Positions 1-8,340 of a DNA stretch of 36,453 nucleotides are shown one piece after another. Source of the DNA: Ferrithrix thermotolerans DSM 19514 (GTDB lineage Bacteria; Actinomycetota; Acidimicrobiia; Acidimicrobiales; Acidimicrobiaceae); the NCBI RefSeq assembly GCF_900128965.1, contig NZ_FQUL01000023.1, positions 1-36,453 of the forward strand, written 5' to 3'. Every line of letters begins with the position of its first letter. The stretch's first letter is position 1. The position numbers and the translations under genes were made by a program. The notes beneath the pieces are model-generated. The model saw only the letters and a program-made list of their open reading frames with translations, did no database searches and had not been told where the DNA came from.

Positions 1-1
1 A

Positions 2-412
2 GCTCAGGTAGGTATCACCATAAACCTATCTCAAGCACCATTCAATCAGGTAATCTCAAACGCTAGCCCCACCTCTACCTCCTGGCAGATGGAGAACTGG
101 GCCGGTGGATGGGTATATGCTCCAGACTACGCTCCAACCGGAGGTGAGATCTTCTCATCTACCGCTGGCTCTAACTTTGGAAGTTACAACGATCCAACGG
201 CGGATAAGTTGATAAACGAGACTCATACAGCTCCAGCATCGCAATTCAACTCGGTGTTCAACCAGTACCAGGACTACATGGTGCAGCAGTTGCCAGTCTT
301 CTATCAGCCAAACCCACCTTTCCAGCTGTCGGAGATCCAAAGCAACCTCAAGGGCGTAACACAAAACCCATATGCTAACATTACGCCTGAGACCTGGTAC
401 TTTGTAAAGTAA
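2..412 (+). CDS. ABC transporter solute-binding protein, family 5 (peptide/nickel type), C-terminal part
   Basis: This is the 3' end of a gene that begins before the window; the frame is open from base 2 and the visible part is 136 residues. The sequence matches the C-terminal lobe of family 5 extracellular solute-binding proteins (OppA/DppA type). It has a GITINLSQAPF strand, a GGWVYAPDYAP segment, the SNFGSYNDPTADKLI segment, and the typical end with QLPVFYQPNPPFQLSEIQSNLKGV followed by a short tail. Such proteins are exported lipoproteins that capture oligopeptides or related ligands and deliver them to an ABC permease. No permease gene is visible because the upstream part is cut off. It converges with the gamma-glutamyltransferase gene. 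The family call is strong, but the substrate cannot be told from this fragment. Confidence 0.85.
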   Translation, partial: AQVGITINLSQAPFNQVISNASPTSTSWQMENWAGGWVYAPDYAPTGGEIFSSTAGSNFGSYNDPTADKLINETHTAPASQFNSVFNQYQDYMVQQLPVFYQPNPPFQLSEIQSNLKGVTQNPYANITPETWYFVK

Positions 413-523
413 ACAACTCAAGCACACGAACATCTACGATCTATCTCCAGATGATGCTCTTCACTGACGACCTCTTGCTGGATCATTTACCTTCTCAAGA
501 CCTCGGCGAGAGATCACTAAAGG

Positions 524-2287
524 CTACCTGCCCACGGTGTAGGCCTGATTCTGACGAGGGTCTGATCCTCCTGTAAGAAGTTCACCCTTCCTAGATACAG
601 CACAGACCCTTCCGAGGGACCAAGGACCTTGAACATAGACGTCGTGCCCCCTCAGCCTAAGGCCTTCGACAGTTGCATCGGAGAACCTTCCTTCAACGTC
701 GATACGACCGACCTTGATCTCTCGCGGGTAGAAAGAAGAGATCATATGATGTGTATGAAAACTCGGTGCGTCAATGGCTTCTTGCAGATCACCACCTTGT
801 CTTCGCATATACCTTAAGAAAAAGGTCAGTGTCCACTGATCTTGCTGATCACCTCCAGGGGTGCCAAAGGCCGCAATCTCTTCGTTATCCCGAATTACAA
901 GAGTAGGGCTAAGAGTCGTTCTAGGGCGTCTGCCTCCTAGATAAGGTGAAGGCGATCTCTCATCTAGCCAGCACATCTGAGCTCGTGTAGAGATAGAAAA
1001 ACCAAGACCCGGAACGCATGGACTGCCATGCAGCCATCCACCCGATGGAGTAGCTGATACTACGTTTCCAAAGCGATCTGTTACGTCTAAGTGACAGGTA
1101 TCCCTACTAATAGGATCCGGTGGCAGTCCCATGGCTGTCTTAGTTCCATCTTCGTACAGGAGATCGCTAGATGGTAACCAGGGCTCCGCTCCACCTGGTG
1201 AACCTGGCCGATGAAGATGAGACGCTGCGTCAGCGATTAACTTTCTCCTCTCATCTGCATAACGAGTAGACAAAAGATCTTGAAGAGGAACGTCTCTAAA
1301 GAGAGGATCTCCATAGAAGGCATCACGGTCTGCTAGGGCAAGTTTTGCCGCCTCGACCACCAAATGAACAAACTCATCGGATAAGACATCTAGGTCATCT
1401 AGGTCGTAGGACTCGAGAAGCTTGAGCTGCTGCAAAAACACTGGCCCTTGACCCCAGGGTCCTGTCTTGTAGACAGTAGCCTCTCGGTATCTAACCGCTA
1501 CTGGATCCTCCAAAGCAGGACTCCACTTTGCAAGGTCATCACCGGTCAAAAATCCCCTGTTAGTCGTCCCACTGTCGTCATAGATGGACTCTTTCGAGAA
1601 GAACTCATCGATCGCCTCAGCGACGAACCCTCGATAAAACACTTCAGATGCTCTTCTTATCTGAGCCGATCGGTCGCCTCCGGCGCCCTTTGCCTCGCGT
1701 AAGATCCGTTCGTAGGTGTTGGCCAAGACCTCATTTCTCCAGACAGAACCTCCTTTCGGAGCCTGTCCACCTATCAGGTAGATCTCAGCTGAGGTTTTCC
1801 AGTGACTTAGGAACAGATCTCTTGAGGCTTCAATAGTTCGGGCGGCTTGGTCGAGAAGCCGGAAACCAGATCTTGCATAAGAGATGGCCGGACTCATCAC
1901 CTCCTCGATAGAGAGAGAACCATACTCATCCAACAGTCGCATCCAAGCTCCAAATGCCCCAGGAACTACTGCCGCTAGCGCTCCAGTTCCAGGGATCTGG
2001 CGTAGCCCTAGACTTACCACCTTCTCGATGCTGGCAGCCTCAGGAGTTACTCCTTGACCACAAAGCACCCTGACCTTGTCACTATCTCCTGTCTTAAAGA
2101 TCACAGGTACGTCACCGCCCGGACCGTTGAGGTGCGGTTCTACTACCTGAAGCACGAGGGCCGCCGCGACAGCGGCGTCGAAGGCGTTACCACCCCGCTC
2201 CAACATACTCATCCCCGTTGCAGCAGAGAGCCAGTGAGTCGAGGACACCACCCCAAAGCTTCCTGCTATCTCTGGCCTTGTCGCCAC
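524..2287 (-). CDS. gamma-glutamyltransferase family protein (YwrD-like, cytoplasmic)
   Basis: The 587-residue product is an N-terminal nucleophile hydrolase of the gamma-glutamyltranspeptidase family. The N-terminal ERGGNAFDAAVAAAL segment and the EPHLNGPGGD loop are family hallmarks. The autoprocessing site is the Thr of DTCHLDV (about residue 397 from the chosen start), which would become the N-terminal nucleophile of the small subunit. RPRTTLSPTLV and GTPGGDQQDQW correspond to the conserved small-subunit substrate-binding loops. No signal peptide is visible, unlike periplasmic E. coli Ggt, so the enzyme is probably cytosolic. I chose the GTG at 2287 because GGAGG lies just upstream (about 2292-2296) and the protein then begins ATRPEIAGSFGVV, as in relatives. 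A GTG at 2302 is possible but has no ribosome binding site. Substrate is unknown; gamma-glutamyl peptides or acyl amides are likely. Confidence 0.85.
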   Translation of the reverse strand: MATRPEIAGSFGVVSSTHWLSAATGMSMLERGGNAFDAAVAAALVLQVVEPHLNGPGGDVPVIFKTGDSDKVRVLCGQGVTPEAASIEKVVSLGLRQIPGTGALAAVVPGAFGAWMRLLDEYGSLSIEEVMSPAISYARSGFRLLDQAARTIEASRDLFLSHWKTSAEIYLIGGQAPKGGSVWRNEVLANTYERILREAKGAGGDRSAQIRRASEVFYRGFVAEAIDEFFSKESIYDDSGTTNRGFLTGDDLAKWSPALEDPVAVRYREATVYKTGPWGQGPVFLQQLKLLESYDLDDLDVLSDEFVHLVVEAAKLALADRDAFYGDPLFRDVPLQDLLSTRYADERRKLIADAASHLHRPGSPGGAEPWLPSSDLLYEDGTKTAMGLPPDPISRDTCHLDVTDRFGNVVSATPSGGWLHGSPCVPGLGFSISTRAQMCWLDERSPSPYLGGRRPRTTLSPTLVIRDNEEIAAFGTPGGDQQDQWTLTFFLRYMRRQGGDLQEAIDAPSFHTHHMISSFYPREIKVGRIDVEGRFSDATVEGLRLRGHDVYVQGPWSLGRVCAVSRKGELLTGGSDPRQNQAYTVGR

Positions 2288-2616
2288 CGATCCTCCAAAC
2301 ACAATCTCTGGATATTGTCCATCTACTCGCTTCGAACTTCGAACCAGCTGGGGCCGTCAAAGCTCAACCGATCCAGCAACGTTCTAAAAGCATCCGTGGC
2401 GGCAGGCCGACTCAAACTGATTGAGTCTACCCGCCAACCCTTGTATATTAAGTATCGTATACTGTATTTCGATAGAGGTTAGCAAAACACCAAATCGACA
2501 TCTCTGATAGGAGTTCAATATCATCCCATTTGCTCCCCTTATGCATTGCTTGCCGATCGCAACTAAATGCTGTACTCAGACCAACTCCAACCCCGATAAA
2601 CCCAAGGCAGGCCCAG
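2288..2616. other. intergenic region between divergent ggt-like and TSUP genes
   Basis: This 329-bp stretch separates two divergently transcribed genes and should carry both promoters. I see no convincing gene in it. An open frame continues upstream of the TSUP start to an ATG at 2530, but those 29 residues are Pro/Arg-rich and do not resemble the family's N-terminus. The most structured part is the AT-rich palindrome at 2451-2463. Confidence 0.5.
2451..2463. promoter_or_regulatory. operator-like palindrome AGTAT-CGT-ATACT
   Basis: A 5-bp inverted repeat with a 3-bp centre lies in an AT-rich patch (about 2441-2472) between two divergent genes. GTATAC-type palindromes of this sort are common operators for GntR-family repressors. 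No regulator gene is adjacent, so the assignment is only a suggestion from position and symmetry. Confidence 0.3.
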
Positions 2617-3363
2617 ATGGATGTTGAGCGATACCTTCTTATCGCACTAGCTGGGGCTGGGGCTGGATTTGTAAACACAGTCGTGGGTTCAGGAACTCTA
2701 ATCACGTTTCCTACCCTTCTCACACTAGGCTACTCTCCTTTGGTTGCCAACGTATCAAATACCCTAGGACTTGTTCCAGGTTCGGCTAGCGGCGCATATG
2801 GATATCGAAAAGAGCTAAAGGGTCAAAGAGAGCGAGGAGTGAGACTCTCATTGGTCGCCCTACTTGGAGGAACCACTGGGGCAGTGCTTCTGGTGATACG
2901 ACCTGGAATATTTCAACAGATCGTACCCTATCTCGTACTATCAGCCGTAGCACTACTGGTGCTTCAACCAAAACTCACAAGATACGTTGCAGCCAAAGAT
3001 AGCGGAAGGTTGAGCAGTGGAATCCTCTACCCGGGCGTTTTTCTAACGGCGATCTACGGAGGATACTTTGGAGCGGCCCAAGGGGTGATCCTAATCGCAG
3101 TTTTAGCCATAGGCATTGAGGAGTCCTTGCAAAGACTCAACGGTCTAAAGAACGTTCTCGCCGGAGTTGTCAACGCTGTAGCCGCCGTCGTCTTTATCTT
3201 CATCACACATATCGCCTATGGCCCTGTGATCACCATCGCTCTTTCATCGATCGTAGGAGCGCAGGTTGGTGCCAAGGTAGGTCGCAAAATTCCCTCCAAC
3301 GTACTTCGAAGCGTCGTCGTGGTCGTTGGACTCTTAGTTGCAACAAAGCTGATCCTAAACTAA
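2617..3363 (+). CDS. TauE/SafE (TSUP) family anion permease
   Basis: This is a 248-residue polytopic membrane protein. The first helix carries the TSUP signature: GAGAGFVNTVVGSGTLITFP, then LGYSPLVANVSNTLGLVPGSASGAYGYRKEL, the first of the two repeated halves. The second half repeats the pattern around ILYPGVFLTAIYGGYFGAAQGV and LNGLKNVLAGVVNAVAAVVF. About eight membrane helices are expected. Family members move small organic or sulfur anions such as sulfite, sulfoacetate or taurine-derived products across the inner membrane. I chose ATG 2617 over the upstream ATG 2530 because AAGGCAGG precedes it and the protein then starts right at the first helix. It is a single gene, divergent from ggt and convergent with the esterase. 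The substrate cannot be inferred. Confidence 0.85.
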   Translation: MDVERYLLIALAGAGAGFVNTVVGSGTLITFPTLLTLGYSPLVANVSNTLGLVPGSASGAYGYRKELKGQRERGVRLSLVALLGGTTGAVLLVIRPGIFQQIVPYLVLSAVALLVLQPKLTRYVAAKDSGRLSSGILYPGVFLTAIYGGYFGAAQGVILIAVLAIGIEESLQRLNGLKNVLAGVVNAVAAVVFIFITHIAYGPVITIALSSIVGAQVGAKVGRKIPSNVLRSVVVVVGLLVATKLILN

Positions 3364-3436
3364 AGGTCTACTATCGTTTCCCGCAATTGACAGAACTTCC
3401 TTACAGAGCATTCCACTCATTCCCAAATTCGTCGTA

Positions 3437-4672
3437 TCAATCTACAAGCGACTGATAGACCAGCTGTGCTAGCTGAGTTCTAATCGGATAGGTGCTCGAC
3501 GGAATAAGCTGGGTCAGGAATACTACAGTTAACTCCTCTTTCGGATCTACCCAAAATGCAGTAGATGCAGCACCTCCCCAGGAGTACTCACCCATAGAAG
3601 CAAAGGTCTTGGACGCTGCGACGTCCCTCACCACGGCAAATCCAAGACCAAAACCTACACCCTTGTAGGAGGACTCTGCAAAGATCGGCCTTCCAAAGGT
3701 CTCAAGATCTTGATCTCCGGGTAGGTGGTTCATTGTCATATAGTCAACACTTCGACTACCAAGCACCCTAAATCCGTCGAGTTCGCCCCTATTTAGGAGC
3801 ATCTGGGTAAAGCGATGGTAGTCGTATAATGTTGAGAGAAGTCCACCGCCTCCCGAGAGGTATCTAGGGGTCTCAGTTGGTACCTCTGCCATCGACCCAA
3901 TCCTCAAAAGGGCCCCATCGTAGGGAGACTTTGTATAAAGCGATGCAACTCTATCACGATCGCCTGAGTTGACAAAAAATCCTGTGTCCGACATTCCAAG
4001 AGGAACCAGAATCTCCTCCTGGAAGAACTCCTCCAGGGACTTTCCCGCAACAACCTCAACTACCCTGCCTAACACGTCTGTTGCGACAGAGTAGTTCCAC
4101 TCGCTTCCTGGTTCAAACAACAGCGGCAGCCCAGCCCAGGCGTCGCAACACTGAGCCAAGTCAAATCCTTCTGGAGCACCCCACTCAAAACCTGCCGACC
4201 TATACATCTGATCCACTGGGTGCGCGTAATGAAAACCATACGTCAAACCAGCTGTATGGGTAAGCAAATGCCAAATCCTCATAGGCTCCTGAGCTGGCAC
4301 GAGAGCGGGTGACTGGGAACTTCCCCTTTGGAATACCTTTACATCTTTGAACGAGGGGATGAACTTATAAACAGGATCGGTTAGTTCAAATAGGCCGCGC
4401 TCAAACAGGATCATCGCAGCAACCGAGGTTATCGGTTTGGTCATTGAGTAAATTCTTACGATAGTGTCGAGTTCCATCGGATGGTTAGAGGCTATGTCTG
4501 CCATTCCCCTTGCGTCGGCGAACACTACCTTGTTGCCCCTGGACACCAACACGGAAAACCCTGGCAGTCTACCATCGTCTACATATCGCTGAAAGTGCGA
4601 GGAGACTCTTTCAAGCCTCTTTGCATCCATACCCACTTCGGCCGGATCGACGTCAACAACTATCTTGGACAT
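3437..4672 (-). CDS. serine hydrolase, class C beta-lactamase/EstB-type esterase
   Basis: The 411-residue product belongs to the beta-lactamase/transpeptidase-like family (family VIII esterases). The SxxK nucleophile motif is S76-M-T-K79 in IVRIYSMTKP. The catalytic Tyr is Y194 in EWNYSVATDVLGRVVE, giving the Y-S-V form typical of EstB-like esterases in place of YxN. A C-terminal YSWGGAAST segment replaces the KTG box, as usual in these esterases. No signal peptide is visible, so the enzyme is probably cytoplasmic and acts on small esters, not peptidoglycan. The start has AGGTGA about 8 nt upstream. It is the last gene of a minus-strand cluster with an acyl-CoA dehydrogenase and an enoyl-CoA hydratase, 82 bp downstream of the latter, so it may supply or clear acyl intermediates in the same pathway. 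That link is inference. Confidence 0.87.
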   Translation of the reverse strand: MSKIVVDVDPAEVGMDAKRLERVSSHFQRYVDDGRLPGFSVLVSRGNKVVFADARGMADIASNHPMELDTIVRIYSMTKPITSVAAMILFERGLFELTDPVYKFIPSFKDVKVFQRGSSQSPALVPAQEPMRIWHLLTHTAGLTYGFHYAHPVDQMYRSAGFEWGAPEGFDLAQCCDAWAGLPLLFEPGSEWNYSVATDVLGRVVEVVAGKSLEEFFQEEILVPLGMSDTGFFVNSGDRDRVASLYTKSPYDGALLRIGSMAEVPTETPRYLSGGGGLLSTLYDYHRFTQMLLNRGELDGFRVLGSRSVDYMTMNHLPGDQDLETFGRPIFAESSYKGVGFGLGFAVVRDVAASKTFASMGEYSWGGAASTAFWVDPKEELTVVFLTQLIPSSTYPIRTQLAQLVYQSLVD

Positions 4673-4754
4673 ATCTCATATCACCTCATTCTCAAGGCTA
4701 GATCAGAACCATTCAAAATACACATCACAGTCATTGCTCTAAGTTCATAATGAG

Positions 4755-5513
4755 CTAACTTCGGTTTCGCCTTAAAAATAGGTCAACTCGTTCTCCTAGC
4801 TCCGACGTCTTGAAAGAGACAGCACGAAGAACGCCAGCGTGTTTAAAAAATCCTTGGTCGTAGCGGGACATAGAAAGGTTATAAAGTTCCAGTCCGCTCT
4901 GCAGAGAGTAAAGAGAGGCCTTTGAAATCTCGGCCGCCAACTCCCTGGCGCGTTCTAGGGAGTCGTCCACGACCTCATCAACGAGTCCGAACTGCTGAGC
5001 CATTGTGCTGTCAAACTCCCTAGAGGTGAGTGCCAGTTCCAGTGCTCGACGTTCTCCCATGTTCTTAGCCAGTAGTGGGAAGATTCCATATGGAAACAGC
5101 CCCAGTCTAAGCTCAGTTAGAGCAAAAGATGTTTTAGTCTCCGTGATGTTGATATGTCCTAGACCAGCTAGACCGACACCGCCGCCACGGCATACCCCTT
5201 TGCTTGCAACTACCAGTGGCTTAGACAACTGAAACGCCAGCTGGAAAAGACTCATTCCTGGGTCCACGGCACGATAGTTTTCTTCTGGGCTGGCCACGTG
5301 TGCCGCATAAAACTCTTCGAGGTCACCGCCAGCACAGAAGTTCCTGCCGTTTGCTCCCAGGATTACAACCTTGACCTCTCTATCGTTTTGGAGGTCTCTC
5401 AACGTCGATACCAGCTCGTCGATCATCTGCTGATTCAGTGCGTTGTGCTTCTCTGGACGATTGAGCAAAACAACCGTAACAGTAGAACGATCCACCTCTA
5501 AATAAGTTGTCAT
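4755..5513 (-). CDS. enoyl-CoA hydratase/isomerase family protein
   Basis: This 252-residue crotonase-fold protein has NRPEKHNALNQQMI at the N-terminus, the oxyanion-hole segment NFCAGGDLEEF and GVCRGGGVGLAGLGHINI. The Glu of the second catalytic position is present (FALTELRLGLFP). The first catalytic Glu of classical hydratases (GGGCELA) is Gly here (GGGVGLA). The GGGVGL/ALTELRLG combination is common in crotonases of branched or isoprenoid acyl-CoA breakdown (LiuC/AtuE-like), so a straight fatty-acid hydratase role is not certain. AGGAG lies 7 nt before the ATG. It sits 26 bp downstream of the acyl-CoA dehydrogenase, consistent with consecutive beta-oxidation-type steps in one operon. Confidence 0.9.
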   Translation of the reverse strand: MTTYLEVDRSTVTVVLLNRPEKHNALNQQMIDELVSTLRDLQNDREVKVVILGANGRNFCAGGDLEEFYAAHVASPEENYRAVDPGMSLFQLAFQLSKPLVVASKGVCRGGGVGLAGLGHINITETKTSFALTELRLGLFPYGIFPLLAKNMGERRALELALTSREFDSTMAQQFGLVDEVVDDSLERARELAAEISKASLYSLQSGLELYNLSMSRYDQGFFKHAGVLRAVSFKTSELGERVDLFLRRNRS

Positions 5514-5539
5514 AGCTTATCTCCTCGCTATTACCCTCT

Positions 5540-6763
5540 CTAGTACGACCTCGGCAGGCCGAGTTCGGTCTCAGCTATATAGTTGAGCACCATCTCGTTG
5601 TTGATGGGGGCAGTCTTTGAAAGACGAGTAGACGCCAGCATCTGGACTATCTCGGTCTCAAGAACAAATCCAGTTCCACCGTGCGCAGCTAAAGATCTGT
5701 CTATCGCCTCAAAGGCAACCTCCGAGGCTAGATACTTAGCCATGTTGGCATAGGTGCCTACCTCCTGGGGTGCCGTTCCCCTGTCAAAGGCCTGAGCAGC
5801 TTCGTATGTGAGCAGTCTTGCTCCTTCCTGGGTTGTTCTGATTCGCGCTAGGGGATGCTGGAGAGACTGATAGTGCGCAATCGAACGTCCGCCAAATACG
5901 ACTCGTTCTTTTGCATACTCAATCGCTTTGTTGACGAAGTAATCAACCGAACCAACTGCCATCGCTGCCGCTACTATTCGCTCGGGGTTTAGCGCTGAAA
6001 ACAATACAGACGCTCCATGATTCACCTCACCCAACACCAGCTCGCTTGAAACTTCAACGTTATCGAAGAAAAGTTGAAACTGGTTGTATCCTTCTACTCC
6101 CACTGTCGACATCTTTACCTTGGACAAGCCAGAAGCGTTAGTAGGAACCAAGAACAACGTGAGACCAAACGACCTCTTCAAGTTGCTCCTTTTTATCTCC
6201 TCTAAAGTGGTCGTCCTGGCTACTACTAACACATAGTCGGCCCGATCAACACCGGTTATCCAAGCCTTCTCACCACTTAGAACATACTCGGTCCCATCAC
6301 TTGCCGCCTTGGCCGACAAAGTTAGTTCGAAAGAGTTGGTTCCCGCTCCAGGCTCGGTAATCGCAAATGCGGTCTTAATCTCTCCGGAAGCGATCTTGGG
6401 GAGGAACCGTCTTCTCATCGATTCACTTGCTCCTGTCAGTATCGCCATCGTGTCCATCGTTATAAGAAGAGCTAACGTATTTCCCAGTCCAAATGCACTA
6501 AAGCGTTCCATCGCAAGCACCATCGACAACAGTCCCGCTTCAGTGCCTCCGTAACAAGCAGGGATCAGGGCTCCAAATAGGCCCAAGGAGACCATTGCGT
6601 CGTTGAGTTCATCAGGGTAGTGATGTTGGTCAAATATCTCCCTGATAAAGCTTCTCTTTTTAGGTCCGAGAGAGTTCAGATAGTAATCTACGGCATCTAC
6701 CACTGCAAGATGCGTCTCGTTGAACCTCTCTGAAGTAACCTTAGCAGACGACCCTCTCACCAT
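5540..6763 (-). CDS. acyl-CoA dehydrogenase family protein
   Basis: The 407-residue product has the full acyl-CoA dehydrogenase fold: an N-terminal helical domain with LGLFGALIPACYGGTEAGLL, a middle beta domain with AFAITEPGAGTNSFEL (FAD/substrate loop) and SGEKAWITGVDRADYVLVVA, and a C-terminal helical domain ending in AAHGGTGFVLETEIVQML. The usual catalytic Glu of short-chain enzymes (YEGTNEI) is not at that position; the segment reads TAPINNEM. Some FadE subfamilies place the base elsewhere, so activity cannot be excluded. It would oxidise an acyl-CoA thioester to the enoyl-CoA, passing electrons to ETF. It is first in a three-gene minus-strand cluster with a crotonase and an esterase. A GGGGGAG sequence precedes the ATG. 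Confidence 0.9.
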   Translation of the reverse strand: MVRGSSAKVTSERFNETHLAVVDAVDYYLNSLGPKKRSFIREIFDQHHYPDELNDAMVSLGLFGALIPACYGGTEAGLLSMVLAMERFSAFGLGNTLALLITMDTMAILTGASESMRRRFLPKIASGEIKTAFAITEPGAGTNSFELTLSAKAASDGTEYVLSGEKAWITGVDRADYVLVVARTTTLEEIKRSNLKRSFGLTLFLVPTNASGLSKVKMSTVGVEGYNQFQLFFDNVEVSSELVLGEVNHGASVLFSALNPERIVAAAMAVGSVDYFVNKAIEYAKERVVFGGRSIAHYQSLQHPLARIRTTQEGARLLTYEAAQAFDRGTAPQEVGTYANMAKYLASEVAFEAIDRSLAAHGGTGFVLETEIVQMLASTRLSKTAPINNEMVLNYIAETELGLPRSY

Positions 6764-6839
6764 TTTTCCGCTCCCCCGCTACAACGATCCTGAACAAAGA
6801 ACTCAAAGGAAAGGCTAGCTGAAAGACAATTAGAGAGGC

Positions 6840-7949
6840 CTAGATACCGCTTGGATTATCGGGCGTCCTATTTCTAACACGAATAGTCTGAATAGTCGGC
6901 TCTCTTCGCCTGCGGACGCCACTCCATGGCGCAGGTACAGCATCGATCTCTTTGGCTAGCCGGTAAGCCAGGCGCTCATAGTTCACCCGCCAACCACGAA
7001 AGTCACGCCATGCCTGTTCGATCCTGACCTCAACTGGGAACCCGACCTCCAAGATTCGCTCAATTCCAACTTGGAACTCTTCAAAGGAAAGGTCTATTGG
7101 ATCGTTAGGTGAGGGATCTTCGTCGAAGTCAAACCTAAGAGTCCTCCCGATAGAGCGAAGAGCCGAAAAGCCCATCCTGAGAAATAGCCTTGCCTCCACC
7201 GGAGCTTCTGACGGAGCTAGAGCAAGAAACAATGCCGCTGAGTCCAAGACCGCCAGCATCGCAACCAACCAAGAGGAGTAGGGGTTGGGAGACCTAAAGC
7301 GAAGCAGTATGGGATAGGTAGAGTGGGACTCTTCAACATCAGCAGCCCACCGTTCCCAGGTATGGTAGTAGTCAGCTAATTCCTTTGATGAGTCGATCAT
7401 ACTGCGAATCCCCACCCTCGTTCTTGCAAGCATCTCAGGTCCCCAAGGAGGCTGCCCTGCTCGAGCCGTCAAAAGTGAGACCTCGGTCTCCCGTCTGGCG
7501 AATGCTGCATAAAGGGTTGGTAAGTAAGAGATCTGAAGTGCGACTATCGTCAGCCCTGTAAAGCCACCTATGAAATCAACGGCAGTGGCCCAGGCGTTGG
7601 GGGTCGATGTAAATCCGAGGGTTAGAAGTGATGCGCCGGCCTCACGTACCGCCTGCTTCAAACTAGACACACCGGGATAGAGGAGGAGTGTAAGCGCTAA
7701 GAGAAGAAGTGTAATCCAAATGAGGAGGTTTACAAATATCACAACCGCCGGCTGACTCGCTCTAAGAGAGTCACGCCTCTCGTAACGGCGAACGGGAAGA
7801 AGTGCAAAGCGATACAGATACTCCACTAGTGCATCAGAGACTCTCCGAATACCACGAATCCTTCCCCTGGGAATGACTAAGGTACGGGCGATGCTACCCA
7901 ACACAAGCAGATACGTTACAGAGCCAGTCAAGACCAAAACGTAGTTCAA
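6840..7949 (-). CDS. membrane protein with ion-channel-like pore loop
   Basis: The 369-residue protein starts with a membrane helix (NYVLVLTGSVTYLLVLGSIA), followed by an Arg-rich loop and a second strong helix (about residues 68-92, VVIFVNLLIWITLLLLALTL). Then comes a short re-entrant-like segment ASLLTLGFTSTP and a third helix (FIGGFTGLTIVALQISYLPTLY). Helix, pore loop, helix is the plan of two-TM potassium channels; TLGFT stands where channels have TVGYG. The rest (about 200 residues) is soluble, rich in Arg and Glu, and would face the cytoplasm. The start is TTG at 7949 (NYVLVLTG follows); an upstream stop leaves no ATG option. Relatives annotated as hypothetical or two-pore channel-like proteins occur in actinobacteria. 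Ion specificity and a real channel role are unproven. It follows the flagellar unit after 100 bp on the same strand. Confidence 0.6.
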   Translation of the reverse strand: MNYVLVLTGSVTYLLVLGSIARTLVIPRGRIRGIRRVSDALVEYLYRFALLPVRRYERRDSLRASQPAVVIFVNLLIWITLLLLALTLLLYPGVSSLKQAVREAGASLLTLGFTSTPNAWATAVDFIGGFTGLTIVALQISYLPTLYAAFARRETEVSLLTARAGQPPWGPEMLARTRVGIRSMIDSSKELADYYHTWERWAADVEESHSTYPILLRFRSPNPYSSWLVAMLAVLDSAALFLALAPSEAPVEARLFLRMGFSALRSIGRTLRFDFDEDPSPNDPIDLSFEEFQVGIERILEVGFPVEVRIEQAWRDFRGWRVNYERLAYRLAKEIDAVPAPWSGVRRRREPTIQTIRVRNRTPDNPSGI

Positions 7950-8049
7950 AGCTTCCCCAGTTCTCTTTATTTAGGAACTATAAACCCTGACCCTGACATC
8001 ACAGTCAGAGCTTAGGCTAGGCCACACCCCGGTGCACTGCGGTCATCTT

Positions 8050-8340
8050 TTACGAAATACCTTCGGGAAGTTCGCGCCCAGCACCTTGGTGGCTAGAGTT
8101 CTGCGCCCCTCCTACAACATAGTCATCCATCTGATGGGACCTTGACTGCTGGATGTTTTGGACCGTAAATAGAGCGACGATAGTCGAAAGGAAGCTCATC
8201 GCTATAACTGAAAACAGTAACGCTATTAGAACATGGGTCAGAAGGTCGCTCAGGACTAAGTAGCCTTTCATGAACTCAAAAAGAGAGGGTGTCGAGCAGA
8301 TCAAGGCGATCAGCATCGTTAGCTTGAATCTACCGGACAA
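8050..8340 (-). CDS. small membrane protein at the end of the flhA unit, unknown function
   Basis: I do not recognise this 96-residue protein. Residues about 7-25 and 31-60 are hydrophobic and suggest two membrane helices (LTMLIALICSTPSLFEF; LTHVLIALLFSVIAMSFLSTIVAL), followed by a polar, Ser/Gln/Gly-rich tail. The start is TTG at 8340, inside the end of the upstream gene (11-bp overlap), supported by AGAGGA about 7 nt before it. Overlap with the FlhF-like gene means it is translated from the flagellar transcript, so a motility-related role is likely but cannot be specified. A membrane partner for the FlhF-like protein is one possibility. Confidence 0.6.
   Translation of the reverse strand: MSGRFKLTMLIALICSTPSLFEFMKGYLVLSDLLTHVLIALLFSVIAMSFLSTIVALFTVQNIQQSRSHQMDDYVVGGAQNSSHQGAGRELPEGIS

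Noticed and set aside
2530-2616. N-terminal extension of the TSUP permease from an upstream ATG
   Set aside because: The 29 residues are Pro/Arg-rich and unlike the family, and the ATG at 2617 has a ribosome binding site directly before the first membrane helix.
3364-3436. Terminator between the convergent TSUP and esterase genes
   Set aside because: I found no stable stem in the 73-bp gap.
7981-8020. Small inverted repeat CTGAC/GTCAG after the flhA unit as a terminator
   Set aside because: The stem is only 5 bp and no T-run follows on the minus strand.
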